From positions 2,728,001 to 2,792,000 of the forward strand of contig NZ_CP067099.1 of the NCBI RefSeq assembly GCF_016618195.1: a stretch of DNA of 64,000 bases, given 5' to 3'. Source of the stretch: Providencia manganoxydans. Lineage in GTDB: Bacteria; Pseudomonadota; Gammaproteobacteria; Enterobacterales; Enterobacteriaceae. The notes beneath the pieces are model-generated. The model was not told where the DNA came from. It saw nothing but the letters and a program-made list of their open reading frames with translations, and ran no database searches. Below are positions 35,733 to 45,167 of the stretch, piece by piece (the first letter of the stretch is position 1; each line of letters opens with the position of its first letter). A program made the position numbers and the translations under genes.

Positions 35733-36716
35733 ATGAAAATTAGCGATGAGTTAGCTTATGCAATCGCTTCAGTTACAGAAGTTGCTGCACTAGCAGCACA
35801 TGAATGGGTTGGTAAACAGGATAAAAACGCCGCTGATAAGGCGGCAGTAGAAGCTATGCGTAATCGCCTTAATCAGATTGATTTTCATGGCAAAATAGTG
35901 ATTGGTGAAGGTGAAATCGATGAAGCACCGATGCTATATATTGGCGAGCAAGTTGGTAATCTATCAGCGAAACATAAACTCGATATTGCAGTCGACCCTA
36001 TCGATGGAACACGCATGGTTGCGTGTAATGAACATAATGCTATTACCGTTCTCGCAGCAGCGCCAACGGGAACACTATTACAAGCCCCAGATATGTACAT
36101 GGAAAAATTAGTCGTAGGTTCAGCCGCTAAAGAGGCTGTTCATCTCGCTAATCCACTAGAAAAAAATCTCGAAAATCTTTCTGCCGCTCTCAATAAACCT
36201 ATTTCAAGCTTATCGATTGCCGTCTTAGATAAGCCCCGTCATCAGCATATTATGCAAACACTACGTAATTTTGGCGCGAAGGTTATCCCAATCCCTGATG
36301 GCGATGTTTTAGCATCACTGTTAGCTATTTTACCAGAACACGCTATCGATATGATGTATGGTACTGGTGGAGCACCTGAGGGGATTATTAGTGCAACCAT
36401 CGCTCGTGCATTAGGTGGTGATATGCAAGCACGTTTGGTCTCACGAACACAGGCAAAAGGCGATACGCCACAAAATAGGCTATTAGCTGAGCAAGAAGCT
36501 ATTCGCTGTCAGCAAATGGGCGTAAATATTGGTGAGATCCTAACGTTAGACACCATGGTGAGTACGGATGATGTGATGTTTGCGGCGACTGCCATCACCC
36601 CAACCATCTTAATGGATGGGATATCATTAAATAGCCAAAGCCGTACTTCAAATACTTTATTGATTAATGGCCATAACCGCTCATTGAAAATAATTAATAA
36701 CCGACATTTTAACTAA
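35733..36716 (+). CDS. yggF: Class II fructose-1,6-bisphosphatase, YggF-like
   Basis: A 327-residue cytoplasmic phosphatase of the GlpX/YggF family, which releases phosphate from fructose-1,6-bisphosphate in gluconeogenesis. Visible signatures are GKIVIGEGEIDEAPMLYIGE (about 50-69), the metal-binding VDPIDGTRM (about 87-95) and MYGTGGAPEGIISATIARAL (about 209-228). It lacks the C-terminal extension of GlpX and ends like YggF (TLLINGHNRSLKIIN), so it is called as the YggF paralogue. GGAAATAA precedes ATG 35733. It is monocistronic. Confidence 0.88.
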   Translation: MKISDELAYAIASVTEVAALAAHEWVGKQDKNAADKAAVEAMRNRLNQIDFHGKIVIGEGEIDEAPMLYIGEQVGNLSAKHKLDIAVDPIDGTRMVACNEHNAITVLAAAPTGTLLQAPDMYMEKLVVGSAAKEAVHLANPLEKNLENLSAALNKPISSLSIAVLDKPRHQHIMQTLRNFGAKVIPIPDGDVLASLLAILPEHAIDMMYGTGGAPEGIISATIARALGGDMQARLVSRTQAKGDTPQNRLLAEQEAIRCQQMGVNIGEILTLDTMVSTDDVMFAATAITPTILMDGISLNSQSRTSNTLLINGHNRSLKIINNRHFN

Positions 36717-36981
36717 TATCTTCATATTATCGAAACTGGTATTCATTAATTGATTGCCAGTTTTGTCAATTAACATCAATATTTCCACTCAATCAAATAC
36801 TGTCAAATCACCACGGATATACTCTATTCTGTACTAATTTTGATGATTATTTTGTAAAGCTACCTCTATTATTGACACCATTCGCAATACTTTTCACCTT
36901 TCTATTTTGCTCTTCTTCTTCTAAGTTAATAGCAGGTATACTTTTTAACCGTTCATATTCTCATCTAATAATGGAGTATTT

Positions 36982-37482
36982 ATGAAATTAAAACCTCTGA
37001 TTGCCGCAATCATTACTTTATCTAGCGTGACTGCATTTGCAGCGACAACCCAAGCTAATTCAGCGACGGTTACGGGATCGGCTGTAGTGGCTAATGCTAA
37101 TGCAGAAAAACCACTTAATGCTTATGAAAATATGATGATTGATAAAGTTTGGGTGACGACAGAAGCTCTGGATCAGGACAACAAAAAAGTCGACCCAGCC
37201 AATGAGCAAGTGGCTAACTTCTTTGGACTGGCAGAATATTATCCAAATGGTTCTTTTAAAATGACGACCCTTGATGGAAAACCCAAAATGCAAGGTGAAT
37301 GGTCATTTAGTGATGATGGTAAAAGCCGTTCATTGACAGCCAAAGATGATAAAGGTGAAGTTCTATTTACACGTGTCGTCGAAAACGTCACTGTTTCACC
37401 TGATGAATACACTTACCGTATTTATCCAACACAAGACGATAAATCAAAATATGTTGATATCGTCCATAAAGTGAAAAAGTAA
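36982..37482 (+). CDS. Exported DUF4822-family protein
   Basis: A 166-residue secreted protein. The signal peptide (about 1-20, ending FAA) is followed by a linker and a single DUF4822 domain starting at YENMMIDKVWVTTEALDQ (about 49-66) and containing FFGLAEYYPNGSFKM, KMQGEWSFSDDGKSRSL and YVDIVHKVKK, the family's hallmark blocks. The fold looks lipocalin-like or calycin-like. The function is unknown; the location is periplasm or exterior. ATGGAG precedes ATG 36982, and a terminator follows 15 bases after the stop. Confidence 0.8.
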   Translation: MKLKPLIAAIITLSSVTAFAATTQANSATVTGSAVVANANAEKPLNAYENMMIDKVWVTTEALDQDNKKVDPANEQVANFFGLAEYYPNGSFKMTTLDGKPKMQGEWSFSDDGKSRSLTAKDDKGEVLFTRVVENVTVSPDEYTYRIYPTQDDKSKYVDIVHKVKK

Positions 37483-37496
37483 TACGATTAAATCAC

Positions 37497-37526
37497 AAAA
37501 AGGCCACTTCAATATCGTGGCCTTTT
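37497..37526 (+). terminator. Rho-independent terminator after DUF4822 gene
   Basis: AAAAGGCCAC / GTGGCCTTTT with a 9-base loop, ending in TTTTCTTATT. Confidence 0.88.
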
Positions 37527-37589
37527 CTTATTCATGTGACCGGTCCTAAATAAAGTTGACACTTTTCCAATCTAAAATTGGAGAGTGTA

Positions 37590-37997
37590 ATGAAACCAAT
37601 AGGTAAACGAACTCAACGTGATTATTCTCTTGCCTTTAAACTGGCGGTTGTTGACCAAGTAGAAAAAGGCGAGCTCACCTATAAACAAGCTCAATATCGA
37701 TATGGCATACAGGGGCGTTCAACTGTTTTGGTTTGGTTACGTAAGCATGGTAGATTAGATTGGTCGGAAGGTACGCCCAATACTCTTTATAAAGGTGCTG
37801 CTATGAACCAAACCTCGGAGCAACAAACACCTGAACAACGCATTAAAGCCCTTGAAAAAGAGCTTGAGGAGATGCAGCTCAAAGCTGATTTTTTTGAGGC
37901 GGTTGTCAAAGTGATGGATAGGGATTTTGGAGTTCGCCTCTCAAAAAAGCGCAAAGCCGAGTTATTAAGGAAAAAACGGTTGAAAAACTCACCGTAA
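37590..37997 (+). CDS. IS3-family OrfA
   Basis: A 135-residue protein with an N-terminal helix-turn-helix (RDYSLAFKLAVVDQVEKGEL, then YRYGIQGRSTVLVWLRKHG) that binds the element ends, and a leucine-zipper-like coiled coil (EQRIKALEKELEEMQLKADF, about 85-105). ATG 37590 follows GGAGAG. The slippery heptamer A AAA AAG at 37943-37949 lies in the OrfA frame and permits -1 frameshifting to make the OrfAB transposase. No disabling change is visible. Confidence 0.92.
   Translation: MKPIGKRTQRDYSLAFKLAVVDQVEKGELTYKQAQYRYGIQGRSTVLVWLRKHGRLDWSEGTPNTLYKGAAMNQTSEQQTPEQRIKALEKELEEMQLKADFFEAVVKVMDRDFGVRLSKKRKAELLRKKRLKNSP
37943..37949 (+). promoter_or_regulatory. Programmed -1 frameshift site of the IS3 element
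   Basis: A AAA AAG in the OrfA frame. After slipping -1 the frame stays open through AQSRVIKEKTVEKL into OrfB. Confidence 0.8.
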
Positions 37998-38014
37998 CCA
38001 AAGCTTGTCGTTTT

Positions 38015-38800
38015 ATGAAAATCACTCGGCAAGCCTATTACAAACGTCAAGATACGTCTGATAAGCGGAAAAAATTAGATGCAATTATTGTTTGTGCTGT
38101 GAAATCTGAGCGAACAGTTCACCCTAGGCTTGGGGTGAGAAAATTACACTTTCTTTTGAAACAAAAACAATTAATTATTGGTCGTGACCGATTATTTTCT
38201 TTGTTGAGAGAACATCGCTTATTAGTGCCTAATAAGCGGTCATATCATCGAACAACATTGAGTCATCATCGATTTCATCGACATCCAAATTTAATTAAAT
38301 CAGGGTTTATCCCTTCACAACCGGAGCAACTGTGGGTTGCTGATATTACGTATTTATCCACACACGAAGGAGATACTTATTTAAGTCTGATCACCGATGC
38401 TTATTCGCGAAAAATAGTGGGTTATCATCTTGATGACAATATGAAAACAAAAGCCGTCAAGAAATCATTTGTACAAGCATTAAAAAAACGAAGTTCAACC
38501 ACGACCTTGATCCATCATTCAGATCGAGGCTTACAATACTGTTCGTCGGAATATCAGGAAATCCATAAAAAACATAATATTCAATGTTCTATGACGGATG
38601 GCTATGACTGTTATCAAAATGCATTAGCAGAGCGAGTCAATGGGATATTAAAAATGGAATATTTGTTAATAAAGCCGAGAAATTTAGAACAGGCTAGGAG
38701 GTTGGTTGAAGAATCAATACAGATTTATAATGAAAGGCGACCTCATTTATCATTAAACTATAAAACGCCCGATGAGGTTCATCGAGCATTTTATACCTGA
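38015..38800 (+). CDS. IS3-family transposase catalytic part (OrfB)
   Basis: 261 residues from the first in-frame ATG; the frame is open further upstream and is normally made as the C-terminal part of OrfAB. An HTH_21-like segment (VHPRLGVRKLHFLLKQKQL) is followed by an rve integrase domain with the DDE triad: Asp in WVADITYL, Asp in HHSDRGLQY and Glu in NALAERVNG. The C-terminal segment YNERRPHLSLNYKTPDEVH is typical. It appears intact and likely active. Confidence 0.93.
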   Translation: MKITRQAYYKRQDTSDKRKKLDAIIVCAVKSERTVHPRLGVRKLHFLLKQKQLIIGRDRLFSLLREHRLLVPNKRSYHRTTLSHHRFHRHPNLIKSGFIPSQPEQLWVADITYLSTHEGDTYLSLITDAYSRKIVGYHLDDNMKTKAVKKSFVQALKKRSSTTTLIHHSDRGLQYCSSEYQEIHKKHNIQCSMTDGYDCYQNALAERVNGILKMEYLLIKPRNLEQARRLVEESIQIYNERRPHLSLNYKTPDEVHRAFYT

Positions 38801-38852
38801 AAAGTTGTCAACCTATATCAGGACTAGTCAATGACTACAGAATCAGTAGCGA

Positions 38853-40322
38853 CTAATCACGCTCTAATGTCATACGATTCAGCATTGGTGCTGTTATTAC
38901 CATCAAAATAGCGATAATCCCCGTCACGATACCAATTTTCAGGAAGACATCACTGTATACTGCTAATGAATCGACAGTGCTAGTTAGTTCTCCTTTTGGC
39001 ACTGCTGCCATAGAAGCAACATATCCAGCGATAAATGCAGCAGCGGAGTTGGTTAGGAACCATGATCCCATAATAAAGCCCATCAAGCGCTGAGGAACGA
39101 GTTGTGCCACCATCGCTAAGCCTAAACCAGAAATCATAAGCTCACCAATACTTTGGAAACCATAACAGATAATCAACCAATTAACCGATACAATACCCGC
39201 TTCGTTGGCAAATTTTGCTCCTAAAGGTAGTACTAAGAACGCCGCAGAGCAAAGTAGCATACCGATAGCAAACTTATGTGGCATTGGTAAATGGTCACCC
39301 ATTTTATTATAGATAGCAGCAAGGATTGGGCTACCAATCATAATCCACAATGGATTTAGAGCTTGGTATTGCGCTGGCTCAACGCTAAAACCGAATACTT
39401 CATGTTCAACGTTATGCAACGCAAAGAAGTTCAGTGATGTTGGCATCTGGCTATACAAAACAAAGAACACTATCGCTTCTAGCATCAAAATCAAAGCCAC
39501 AATCATACGGCGACGTGCAATACCATCTAGCGCTAAAGTTTCTTTGATGAAGATAATAATGATACCTAGCGATATGATCCCTAACGCTGCACGAGCGATA
39601 CCCATGTTATGTAATAACCATGTTGAAATCGCAATCAAGGCAACAACACCGACAATAGTGGCTAATAACTTAGAAATCACCATTGGTGCAAAGTCTGGCT
39701 TAGAGCCATGCTGTGATACCCACTTTTTACACATAAAAAAGTTAATCAGTGTGATCACGAGACCTACAACACTCAGTGAAAACGCAATATCCCAGCCATA
39801 GTGTTTTGCCAGCCAAGGAGTGGCCAACATAGAGAAGAAGGAACCAATGTTAACGGCCATATAGTACATGGTAAATGCGCCGTCTAAACGAGGATCGTCT
39901 TTGGCATAACACGTCGATAACAACGATGATGGATTAGCTTTAAATAGACCATTACCAACCGCTATTGTTGCCAGCCCCACATATACCATAGAAACATCAT
40001 GATCTGAATAAGCGACAAAAGCATAACCAGCAATCAGTACTAATGTACCGAGAACAATAACACGTTTTGTACCTAGGATTTTATCGCCTAACCAGCCTCC
40101 AATAGCAACAAAACCATACACTAGCGCAGCAAAGGCAGAAAATAAGGTGATAGATTCTGTCTCTGACATGCCAAGCACTTGGCTAAGGTAAATTGGGAGG
40201 ATCCCCTGAAGACCGTAATAACCAAAACGTTCCCAGAGCTCAATAGAAAAGATTAGATAGAACGAGCGAGGTTGCTTAAACGCGTTAAGACTGACTTCCT
40301 CTTTGTTGTTAGTTGTGGACAC
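38853..40322 (-). CDS. dtpA: Dipeptide/tripeptide permease (POT/PTR2 family)
   Basis: A 489-residue proton-coupled oligopeptide transporter with fourteen or so membrane helices. It begins [20 protein letters not shown], continues ERFGYYGLQ (the ExxER-type region), and contains [20 protein letters not shown], the PTR2 signature. It is very close throughout to E. coli DtpA (YdgR/TppB), though the tail is shorter. The start codon is GTG 40322, preceded by AGAGGTAACTA. It imports di- and tripeptides and peptide-like drugs. It is monocistronic, with its 3' end next to the IS3-family element. Confidence 0.93.
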   Translation of the reverse strand: MSTTNNKEEVSLNAFKQPRSFYLIFSIELWERFGYYGLQGILPIYLSQVLGMSETESITLFSAFAALVYGFVAIGGWLGDKILGTKRVIVLGTLVLIAGYAFVAYSDHDVSMVYVGLATIAVGNGLFKANPSSLLSTCYAKDDPRLDGAFTMYYMAVNIGSFFSMLATPWLAKHYGWDIAFSLSVVGLVITLINFFMCKKWVSQHGSKPDFAPMVISKLLATIVGVVALIAISTWLLHNMGIARAALGIISLGIIIIFIKETLALDGIARRRMIVALILMLEAIVFFVLYSQMPTSLNFFALHNVEHEVFGFSVEPAQYQALNPLWIMIGSPILAAIYNKMGDHLPMPHKFAIGMLLCSAAFLVLPLGAKFANEAGIVSVNWLIICYGFQSIGELMISGLGLAMVAQLVPQRLMGFIMGSWFLTNSAAAFIAGYVASMAAVPKGELTSTVDSLAVYSDVFLKIGIVTGIIAILMVITAPMLNRMTLERD

Positions 40323-41400
40323 TAGTTACCTCTATGACAACCTGTACATAAATAAAAGCAAAATGGGGTACTGTCTATACCCTCAGCATTGTTATATTCT
40401 CAAAATTAACGTTTCGAAATTCGATTTTTAGGGCTAGTAATAGCTACTTTCCTGACTGAGTACGCCATCAATCCAGCCTTCAAAATTAACATCTGTGTGT
40501 GTAATCGATGTTAATGAACAACAAACATAAAATTCAATGAGTTAAAGCATATTTGATTATTTATTCAACATTTATAGGGATAAACACCGATAGAAATGCA
40601 AAAATCAATTGAGCAATATACGCTATTTATGCACCAAAGATAAAGATTTAGTTAGTACCAATTACCCCATGAATAGCTTAATATCGTGATTAATGTCACT
40701 TTTGCAGTTAATTTAACAGGCAATCCTTGCGCATTAACCAACCAATTGTAACTTCATTGTTAAGCATATTATGCTTATTTCAAGATATGACAACAAAATC
40801 CATTCATCCTTTTTGTCTATTTATAATACAGCTTGCCATTTAAGTTATTGTCCGAATCCGACAATCTCTTTTCTTAAATCACTACGTTAAGTTAAGTCAT
40901 TATTCACCATATTAAATATCAACTACCGATATGATAATGGAGATAATTCATGAATAACTATTCTTGATATAACGCGAACAATCATTGTTTGGAAGATCTT
41001 AGAGGTTATCAGCGCAGTGATAAGAGCGTAGATGGGAGATGAATTGCGAGCGAATGATTTAATTTTAGATAAAAAAAGCCCAGTGGTTAACTGGGCATCA
41101 TGCATGCTACTCAAAGAGCTTAGTGATTTCGATTGGAAATGACTATTTCATAGCTGCATTATCGTATTACTTTACGTAACGAAATGAATATTGAGGGTAA
41201 ATATATGAATGCTCACGCAAGCAAAAGAATATACTTATATCTAAGAGTCTTTTCTTGCAAAAAAAGTTCATTTTTTCATGAAATTTTATTCGCATGTGAC
41301 GAAATGGCACTTTTTACAAACTGTATTGACGCTTTCAACATTGCACTGAGTCATGCAGCAAGTTAACCTACCTTCAGATACGCTGATATAAGGAACTTCA
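40323..41400. other. Long intergenic region between dtpA and the Sel1-repeat gene
   Basis: About 1.1 kb without a supportable protein gene. It holds the dtpA promoter region, AT-rich sequence, and a strong - strand terminator near 41071-41096 that does not belong to any annotated gene, which suggests an untranslated transcript starting somewhere in 41100-41400. Confidence 0.5.
41071..41096 (-). terminator. Orphan rho-independent terminator (candidate small-RNA 3' end)
   Basis: On the - strand, GCCCAG-TTAACCA-CTGGGC is followed by TTTTTTT. No - strand gene ends here, so it may close a small RNA encoded between about 41100 and 41250. Confidence 0.65.
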
Positions 41401-42432
41401 GTGAAAAAAATACTGCTTTCATTATTACTGATTTTTAGTGCCATTACTCATAACGGTTATGCTGAGCCATCATCCCCGATTCAAGATAAGCAAATTTTGC
41501 TTAAACAGGCGCAAGATGGGCAAATGGAAGCACAATTTAACCTTGCAATGCTTTATCAATCAGAAAATAAACTAAGTGAAGCGGCTAAATGGTACCAACT
41601 ATCCGCTGAGCAAGGATTCACTAAAGCACAAATTAACCTCGCTTTAATGTATCAACAAGGTAAAGGTGTCAGTAAAAATAATCAGCAAATGCTGTATTGG
41701 ATGAAAAAAGCTGCTGATGCAGGTGATCCATTAGGCCAACTTAATATGGCTGAATACACATTGGCTGGAATCGATAAACTATTGCCGAAGAATAAACAAC
41801 AGGCAGAAGAGTGGTTAGTAAAAGCCGCCGCTCAACGCTTTCAACCCGCAGAATTGATGTTAGCTTATTGGTATGAAAAAGGTATTGCCGCCACCGAAGA
41901 CGCGCAAAAAGCCCAGCAAATATATCTCGCACTCGCTAAACAAAATCAGCCTCAAGCGCTTTATCTACTAGGCTATCAAGCGGCTACAGGTATGTATGAT
42001 AAAGTTAATTATGCTCAGGCTTATCAATATTTTTCACGTTCTGCTCAGTTAGGTTTTTCACCCGCACAAAATAGTTTAGGCATGCTTTACCTACATGGCC
42101 AAGGCATTACTAAAGATGTGCCATCAGCGATCAAATGGCTCACTTTAGCTTCAGAACAAGGTGAAATTTCGGCTCAATTTAATCTTGCTTTGATTTATGC
42201 ACGCGGCGATGGGGTCAAGGCCGATCAGGCGAAGGCTTGCCATTGGTTTATACGTGCGGCACAACATGGTAGCACTGACGCTCAGTATGCCAGTGGTGCA
42301 TGTTATCAATATGGCATGGGGGTGACGCAAGATGATCGCAAAGCCTTGTATTGGTACAAGATTGCTGCTGCTCAAGGCAATGAACGGGCAGAGAAAAAAG
42401 TATTAATCTTAGAAAACAATCTTAAAAAATAG
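41401..42432 (+). CDS. Exported Sel1-repeat (tetratricopeptide-like) protein
   Basis: A 343-residue protein with a signal peptide (about 1-21, ending GYA). The rest is a solenoid of about eight 36-residue Sel1-like repeats, for example AQFNLAMLYQSENKLSEAAK, AQNSLGMLYLHGQGITKDVP and AQYASGACYQYGMGVTQDDR. Such proteins are adaptor scaffolds, often periplasmic in Gram-negatives. The GTG at 41401 is the start codon after AAGGAACTTCA. It is monocistronic, closed by a hairpin, and convergent with the citrate regulator genes. The partner is unknown. Confidence 0.85.
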   Translation: MKKILLSLLLIFSAITHNGYAEPSSPIQDKQILLKQAQDGQMEAQFNLAMLYQSENKLSEAAKWYQLSAEQGFTKAQINLALMYQQGKGVSKNNQQMLYWMKKAADAGDPLGQLNMAEYTLAGIDKLLPKNKQQAEEWLVKAAAQRFQPAELMLAYWYEKGIAATEDAQKAQQIYLALAKQNQPQALYLLGYQAATGMYDKVNYAQAYQYFSRSAQLGFSPAQNSLGMLYLHGQGITKDVPSAIKWLTLASEQGEISAQFNLALIYARGDGVKADQAKACHWFIRAAQHGSTDAQYASGACYQYGMGVTQDDRKALYWYKIAAAQGNERAEKKVLILENNLKK

Positions 42433-42438
42433 CGTTTA

Positions 42439-42467
42439 TTGCCTACTGGTTGGATATCAGTAGGCAA
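42439..42467. terminator. Terminator-like hairpin between Sel1 gene and citB
   Basis: TTGCCTACTG / CAGTAGGCAA, a 10-bp stem with a 9-base loop, between two converging genes. Confidence 0.6.
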
Positions 42468-42481
42468 CGGTTTCTAACCAT

Positions 42482-43168
42482 TTATTTATTGTTAGCGACA
42501 CGGTAAATACGCTGCGGCCGCCCTACTTTACCGTATTCTATTTCCGCTTCAATTTTATGTTGTGCTAAGCAATATTCTAAGTAGCGACGAGCCGTTGTGC
42601 GACTTAGTTTAATTGTATCTGCAATCGTCTCCGCGGTATATTCCGCGTTAGGTTGTGCGAATAGCGAGAGTACTTTTTCCAAAGTCAAAGCATCAATACC
42701 GGTTGGCAACTCTTCTTTGGTTTCGCCTCGCGCATAGGTATTGAACATATCATCAATTTGGCTCTGACTGGTTTTGTTATTTGTTTGCAGCACGGATTTA
42801 CGTTGAATATAGCGATCTAATGTTTGCCCCAAACGTTCATAGGCGATTGGCTTAACCAAATAATCAAATACACCTAAGCGAATGGCTTCAGATACCGTAT
42901 CCATATCGCTGGCGGCTGTTGTAAATACAATATCAGCATTGTTTCTTTCTTGAATCAACTCATGTACCAAATCAATTCCTTTACCATCAGGTAAATAGTT
43001 ATCAAGTAAGATCAGATCAGGCTTCATATATTCAATCATTTTTCTTGCTTGAGCGAGATCACCCGCCACCCAAACCTTATCGCAAGCAGGATAGGATTTA
43101 ATATACTCACCGTGCATTTCTGCCAGTAGGAGTTCATCTTCCACAATGAGGATTTTTATCTTAATCAT
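42482..43168 (-). CDS. citB: Citrate two-component response regulator (CitB/DpiA)
   Basis: A 228-residue response regulator. The receiver (about 1-120) has phospho-acceptor Asp in LILLDNYLPDG, an acidic pocket EDE at the N-terminus and Lys in YLVKPI. The C-terminal helix-turn-helix (about 185-215, AETIADTIKLSRTTARRYLE) is of the CitT/CitB type that binds AT-rich DNA. Its start overlaps the sensor gene's end by 8 bases. In relatives it activates the citrate lyase operon, which here is divergent and 370 bases away. Confidence 0.92.
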   Translation of the reverse strand: MIKIKILIVEDELLLAEMHGEYIKSYPACDKVWVAGDLAQARKMIEYMKPDLILLDNYLPDGKGIDLVHELIQERNNADIVFTTAASDMDTVSEAIRLGVFDYLVKPIAYERLGQTLDRYIQRKSVLQTNNKTSQSQIDDMFNTYARGETKEELPTGIDALTLEKVLSLFAQPNAEYTAETIADTIKLSRTTARRYLEYCLAQHKIEAEIEYGKVGRPQRIYRVANNK

Positions 43169-44798
43169 TTTGTATCTTCACTTTCGGAATAAAAATTGAG
43201 AATAGAGTACCATGTGGTTGATTATCTTCAATAATAATCACACCATTGCACCGTTTTACATACGAGGCAACAAGATATAGGCCGATCCCGTGTCCATCGA
43301 CAGATTCTGTTTTCGTCGTCATCCCCCTTTCAAGCCATTTTTCTTTCATGTCAGAAGGGAAACCACACCCCTGATCCGCGATTTCAATCACAAACTCGGC
43401 ACTCTCATCTGAAAGATACAGCTCTATTTGCTTATTACCGCGATTATTTTTCAGAGTAGCTTCAAACGCATTATCGAGAAGATTTCCCAAAATGGCACAA
43501 AATTCCGTACTCGTCAGCTGCTGTGGTAATGAATTCAATTGGCAGCCTGGTGTAAACTCCAATTGTAAACCTAACTCCCTCGCCCGATGATATTTACCAA
43601 ACAGCAATCCTGCCACTTGTTTATCAAAAAATTGCTTACGCAGTGCATCAATTAATTGCTGTTGTGATTCTGATTCACCTTTGATCATCGCCAATGCTTG
43701 GTCATACTCTTTCATTTGTAAAAGACCACTTAGCGTTGACATCCAATTAAGGTGCTCATGGCGTAGTGAGCGCAAATTTTCAACATATTGGCGTACTTGT
43801 GTCAATTGTGCATTTAAAGACTCGATATCATTTTGGCTACGGAAGCTGATAACCGCCCCCATTAAATGGTTATCATCCTGTAAGGCAATACGGTTAGCAA
43901 TTACATTTAACCCATTAAATACACAAATCACATCATGCTGTGTCACCGCAATATCATGAACAAAAAAGGTTGCTGGGGTAATTAATTCACTGACGGAACG
44001 ACCAATTAAATGATTAGGGGGTTCACTCAATGCTAACATTTGGCGGGCGTTATGGTTGATATTAATGATGCGCCCAGTACAGTCAACCGCAATCACCCCT
44101 TCAAAAACCGCTTCAAAGATCCCCTTTTGTACGACGACCATTTGCGTAATTTGCTCTGGCTCTAAACCTAACATTTGCCGTTGGATCAAACGGGAAAATG
44201 CCCATGACAAAAAAAGTAAAATAACCAGCACACCAAAAAACGTTGCCCCTGTTTGGACAAATAGCTCGCTACGTGAGGTTTCAATGTTCTTGGTTAAATA
44301 GCCAATAGAAACCACACCAATGACAGTACCTTGTTCATCAAAGATAGGGGTTTTTGCGCGAACGGCATTACCGATAGAGCCTTCTCCACCAATAAAATAG
44401 CTTTCGCCACGCTCTAATGCCCCCGGCTTATTCCATTGCATCTTAAACCCAACTTTATCTTGATTGGGATGGTACAAACGCATTGAGTTTTCATCACCAA
44501 TCACCACATAGTCGTAATCCGAATCTTGATTAAGTTTATCTGCAATCACTTTTAGCTTTTGAATATCACGAGTTTTAACTGACTGGACGATACTCTCTAT
44601 TGATGCAATAAGCTTTGCTTGGCTCATGGCCAGTGAACGAATATTCGCCATTAAACGGTTTTCAGCTGTATCGGTGAAATACTTACCTAGGCCCAAAGTC
44701 AAAACGATAGAAACCAACAATAAAAGAAGAAAGACTCGAGCAGAAAAGGATATTGATTTGTGTTTTCGAAGCGGAAAATGCAAATATTCTTTTTTCAT
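43161..44798 (-). CDS. citA: Citrate-sensing histidine kinase (CitA/DpiB)
   Basis: A 545-residue inner-membrane kinase. TM1 (about 20-40) is followed by a periplasmic PAS sensor domain (about 45-180) that in CitA holds citrate, TM2 (about 182-204), a cytoplasmic PAS (about 225-320), a dimerisation/His box (LRSLRHEHLNWMSTLSGLLQ) with the phosphorylated His, and an ATPase domain with N-box LGNLLDNAFEA and G-boxes DQGCGFP and GHGIGL. It partners CitB. The divergent location from citC supports control of citrate fermentation under anaerobic conditions. Confidence 0.92.
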   Translation of the reverse strand: MKKEYLHFPLRKHKSISFSARVFLLLLLVSIVLTLGLGKYFTDTAENRLMANIRSLAMSQAKLIASIESIVQSVKTRDIQKLKVIADKLNQDSDYDYVVIGDENSMRLYHPNQDKVGFKMQWNKPGALERGESYFIGGEGSIGNAVRAKTPIFDEQGTVIGVVSIGYLTKNIETSRSELFVQTGATFFGVLVILLFLSWAFSRLIQRQMLGLEPEQITQMVVVQKGIFEAVFEGVIAVDCTGRIININHNARQMLALSEPPNHLIGRSVSELITPATFFVHDIAVTQHDVICVFNGLNVIANRIALQDDNHLMGAVISFRSQNDIESLNAQLTQVRQYVENLRSLRHEHLNWMSTLSGLLQMKEYDQALAMIKGESESQQQLIDALRKQFFDKQVAGLLFGKYHRARELGLQLEFTPGCQLNSLPQQLTSTEFCAILGNLLDNAFEATLKNNRGNKQIELYLSDESAEFVIEIADQGCGFPSDMKEKWLERGMTTKTESVDGHGIGLYLVASYVKRCNGVIIIEDNQPHGTLFSIFIPKVKIQND

Positions 44799-45167
44799 CA
44801 GATACCCTATTACCTACTGAAAAGTAAAAATTTTGTTACATGATAAAACACAGAATACACTGACCATACAGCCAATTGCATCACTAATAAAGTATTTATT
44901 AATGATTAAATACATTAAAACCAAGCAATAAACAACTTATTTAATAATTAAAAACATTAAAACCATTAAACAACTACAAACTCCTATTAGAAACATGAAA
45001 TAGGTCAAAAATATTAATTAGATAATCTTTAATATTAATATTGAAAAAGATAATTAAATAAAAAACTAATGATTCATTTATTAAATTAATACTGAAATTT
45101 TTATTTAATTAACTTTAACATTAGTAACAACTTAAAAACATCTCTATATGAGGTGCAGGATACTAAT
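44799..45167. promoter_or_regulatory. Divergent citA/citC control region
   Basis: 370 very AT-rich bases separate citA (-) from citC (+). Repeated ACATTAAAACCA-type stretches (44910-44970) resemble the AT-rich targets of CitB-type regulators. A precise site cannot be fixed. Confidence 0.5.

Larger units (their letters stand above)
37543..38824 (+). mobile_element. IS3-family (IS150-like) insertion sequence
   Basis: About 1.28 kb with imperfect terminal inverted repeats: left GTCCTAAATAAAGTTGACAC, right (complement) GTCCTGATATAGGTTGACAA, both running on into CTTTTC. Two overlapping frames encode OrfA and OrfAB. No matching 3-4-bp target duplication is visible, so the exact tips are uncertain and one end may have been altered after insertion. 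Confidence 0.88.

Noticed and set aside
40923..41114. 63-residue - strand open frame
   Set aside because: No ribosome site, overlaps a terminator hairpin, and composition is not protein-like.
41184..41366. 60-residue + strand open frame upstream of the Sel1-repeat gene
   Set aside because: No convincing ribosome site or signal, Phe/Lys/Ser-rich random-looking composition.
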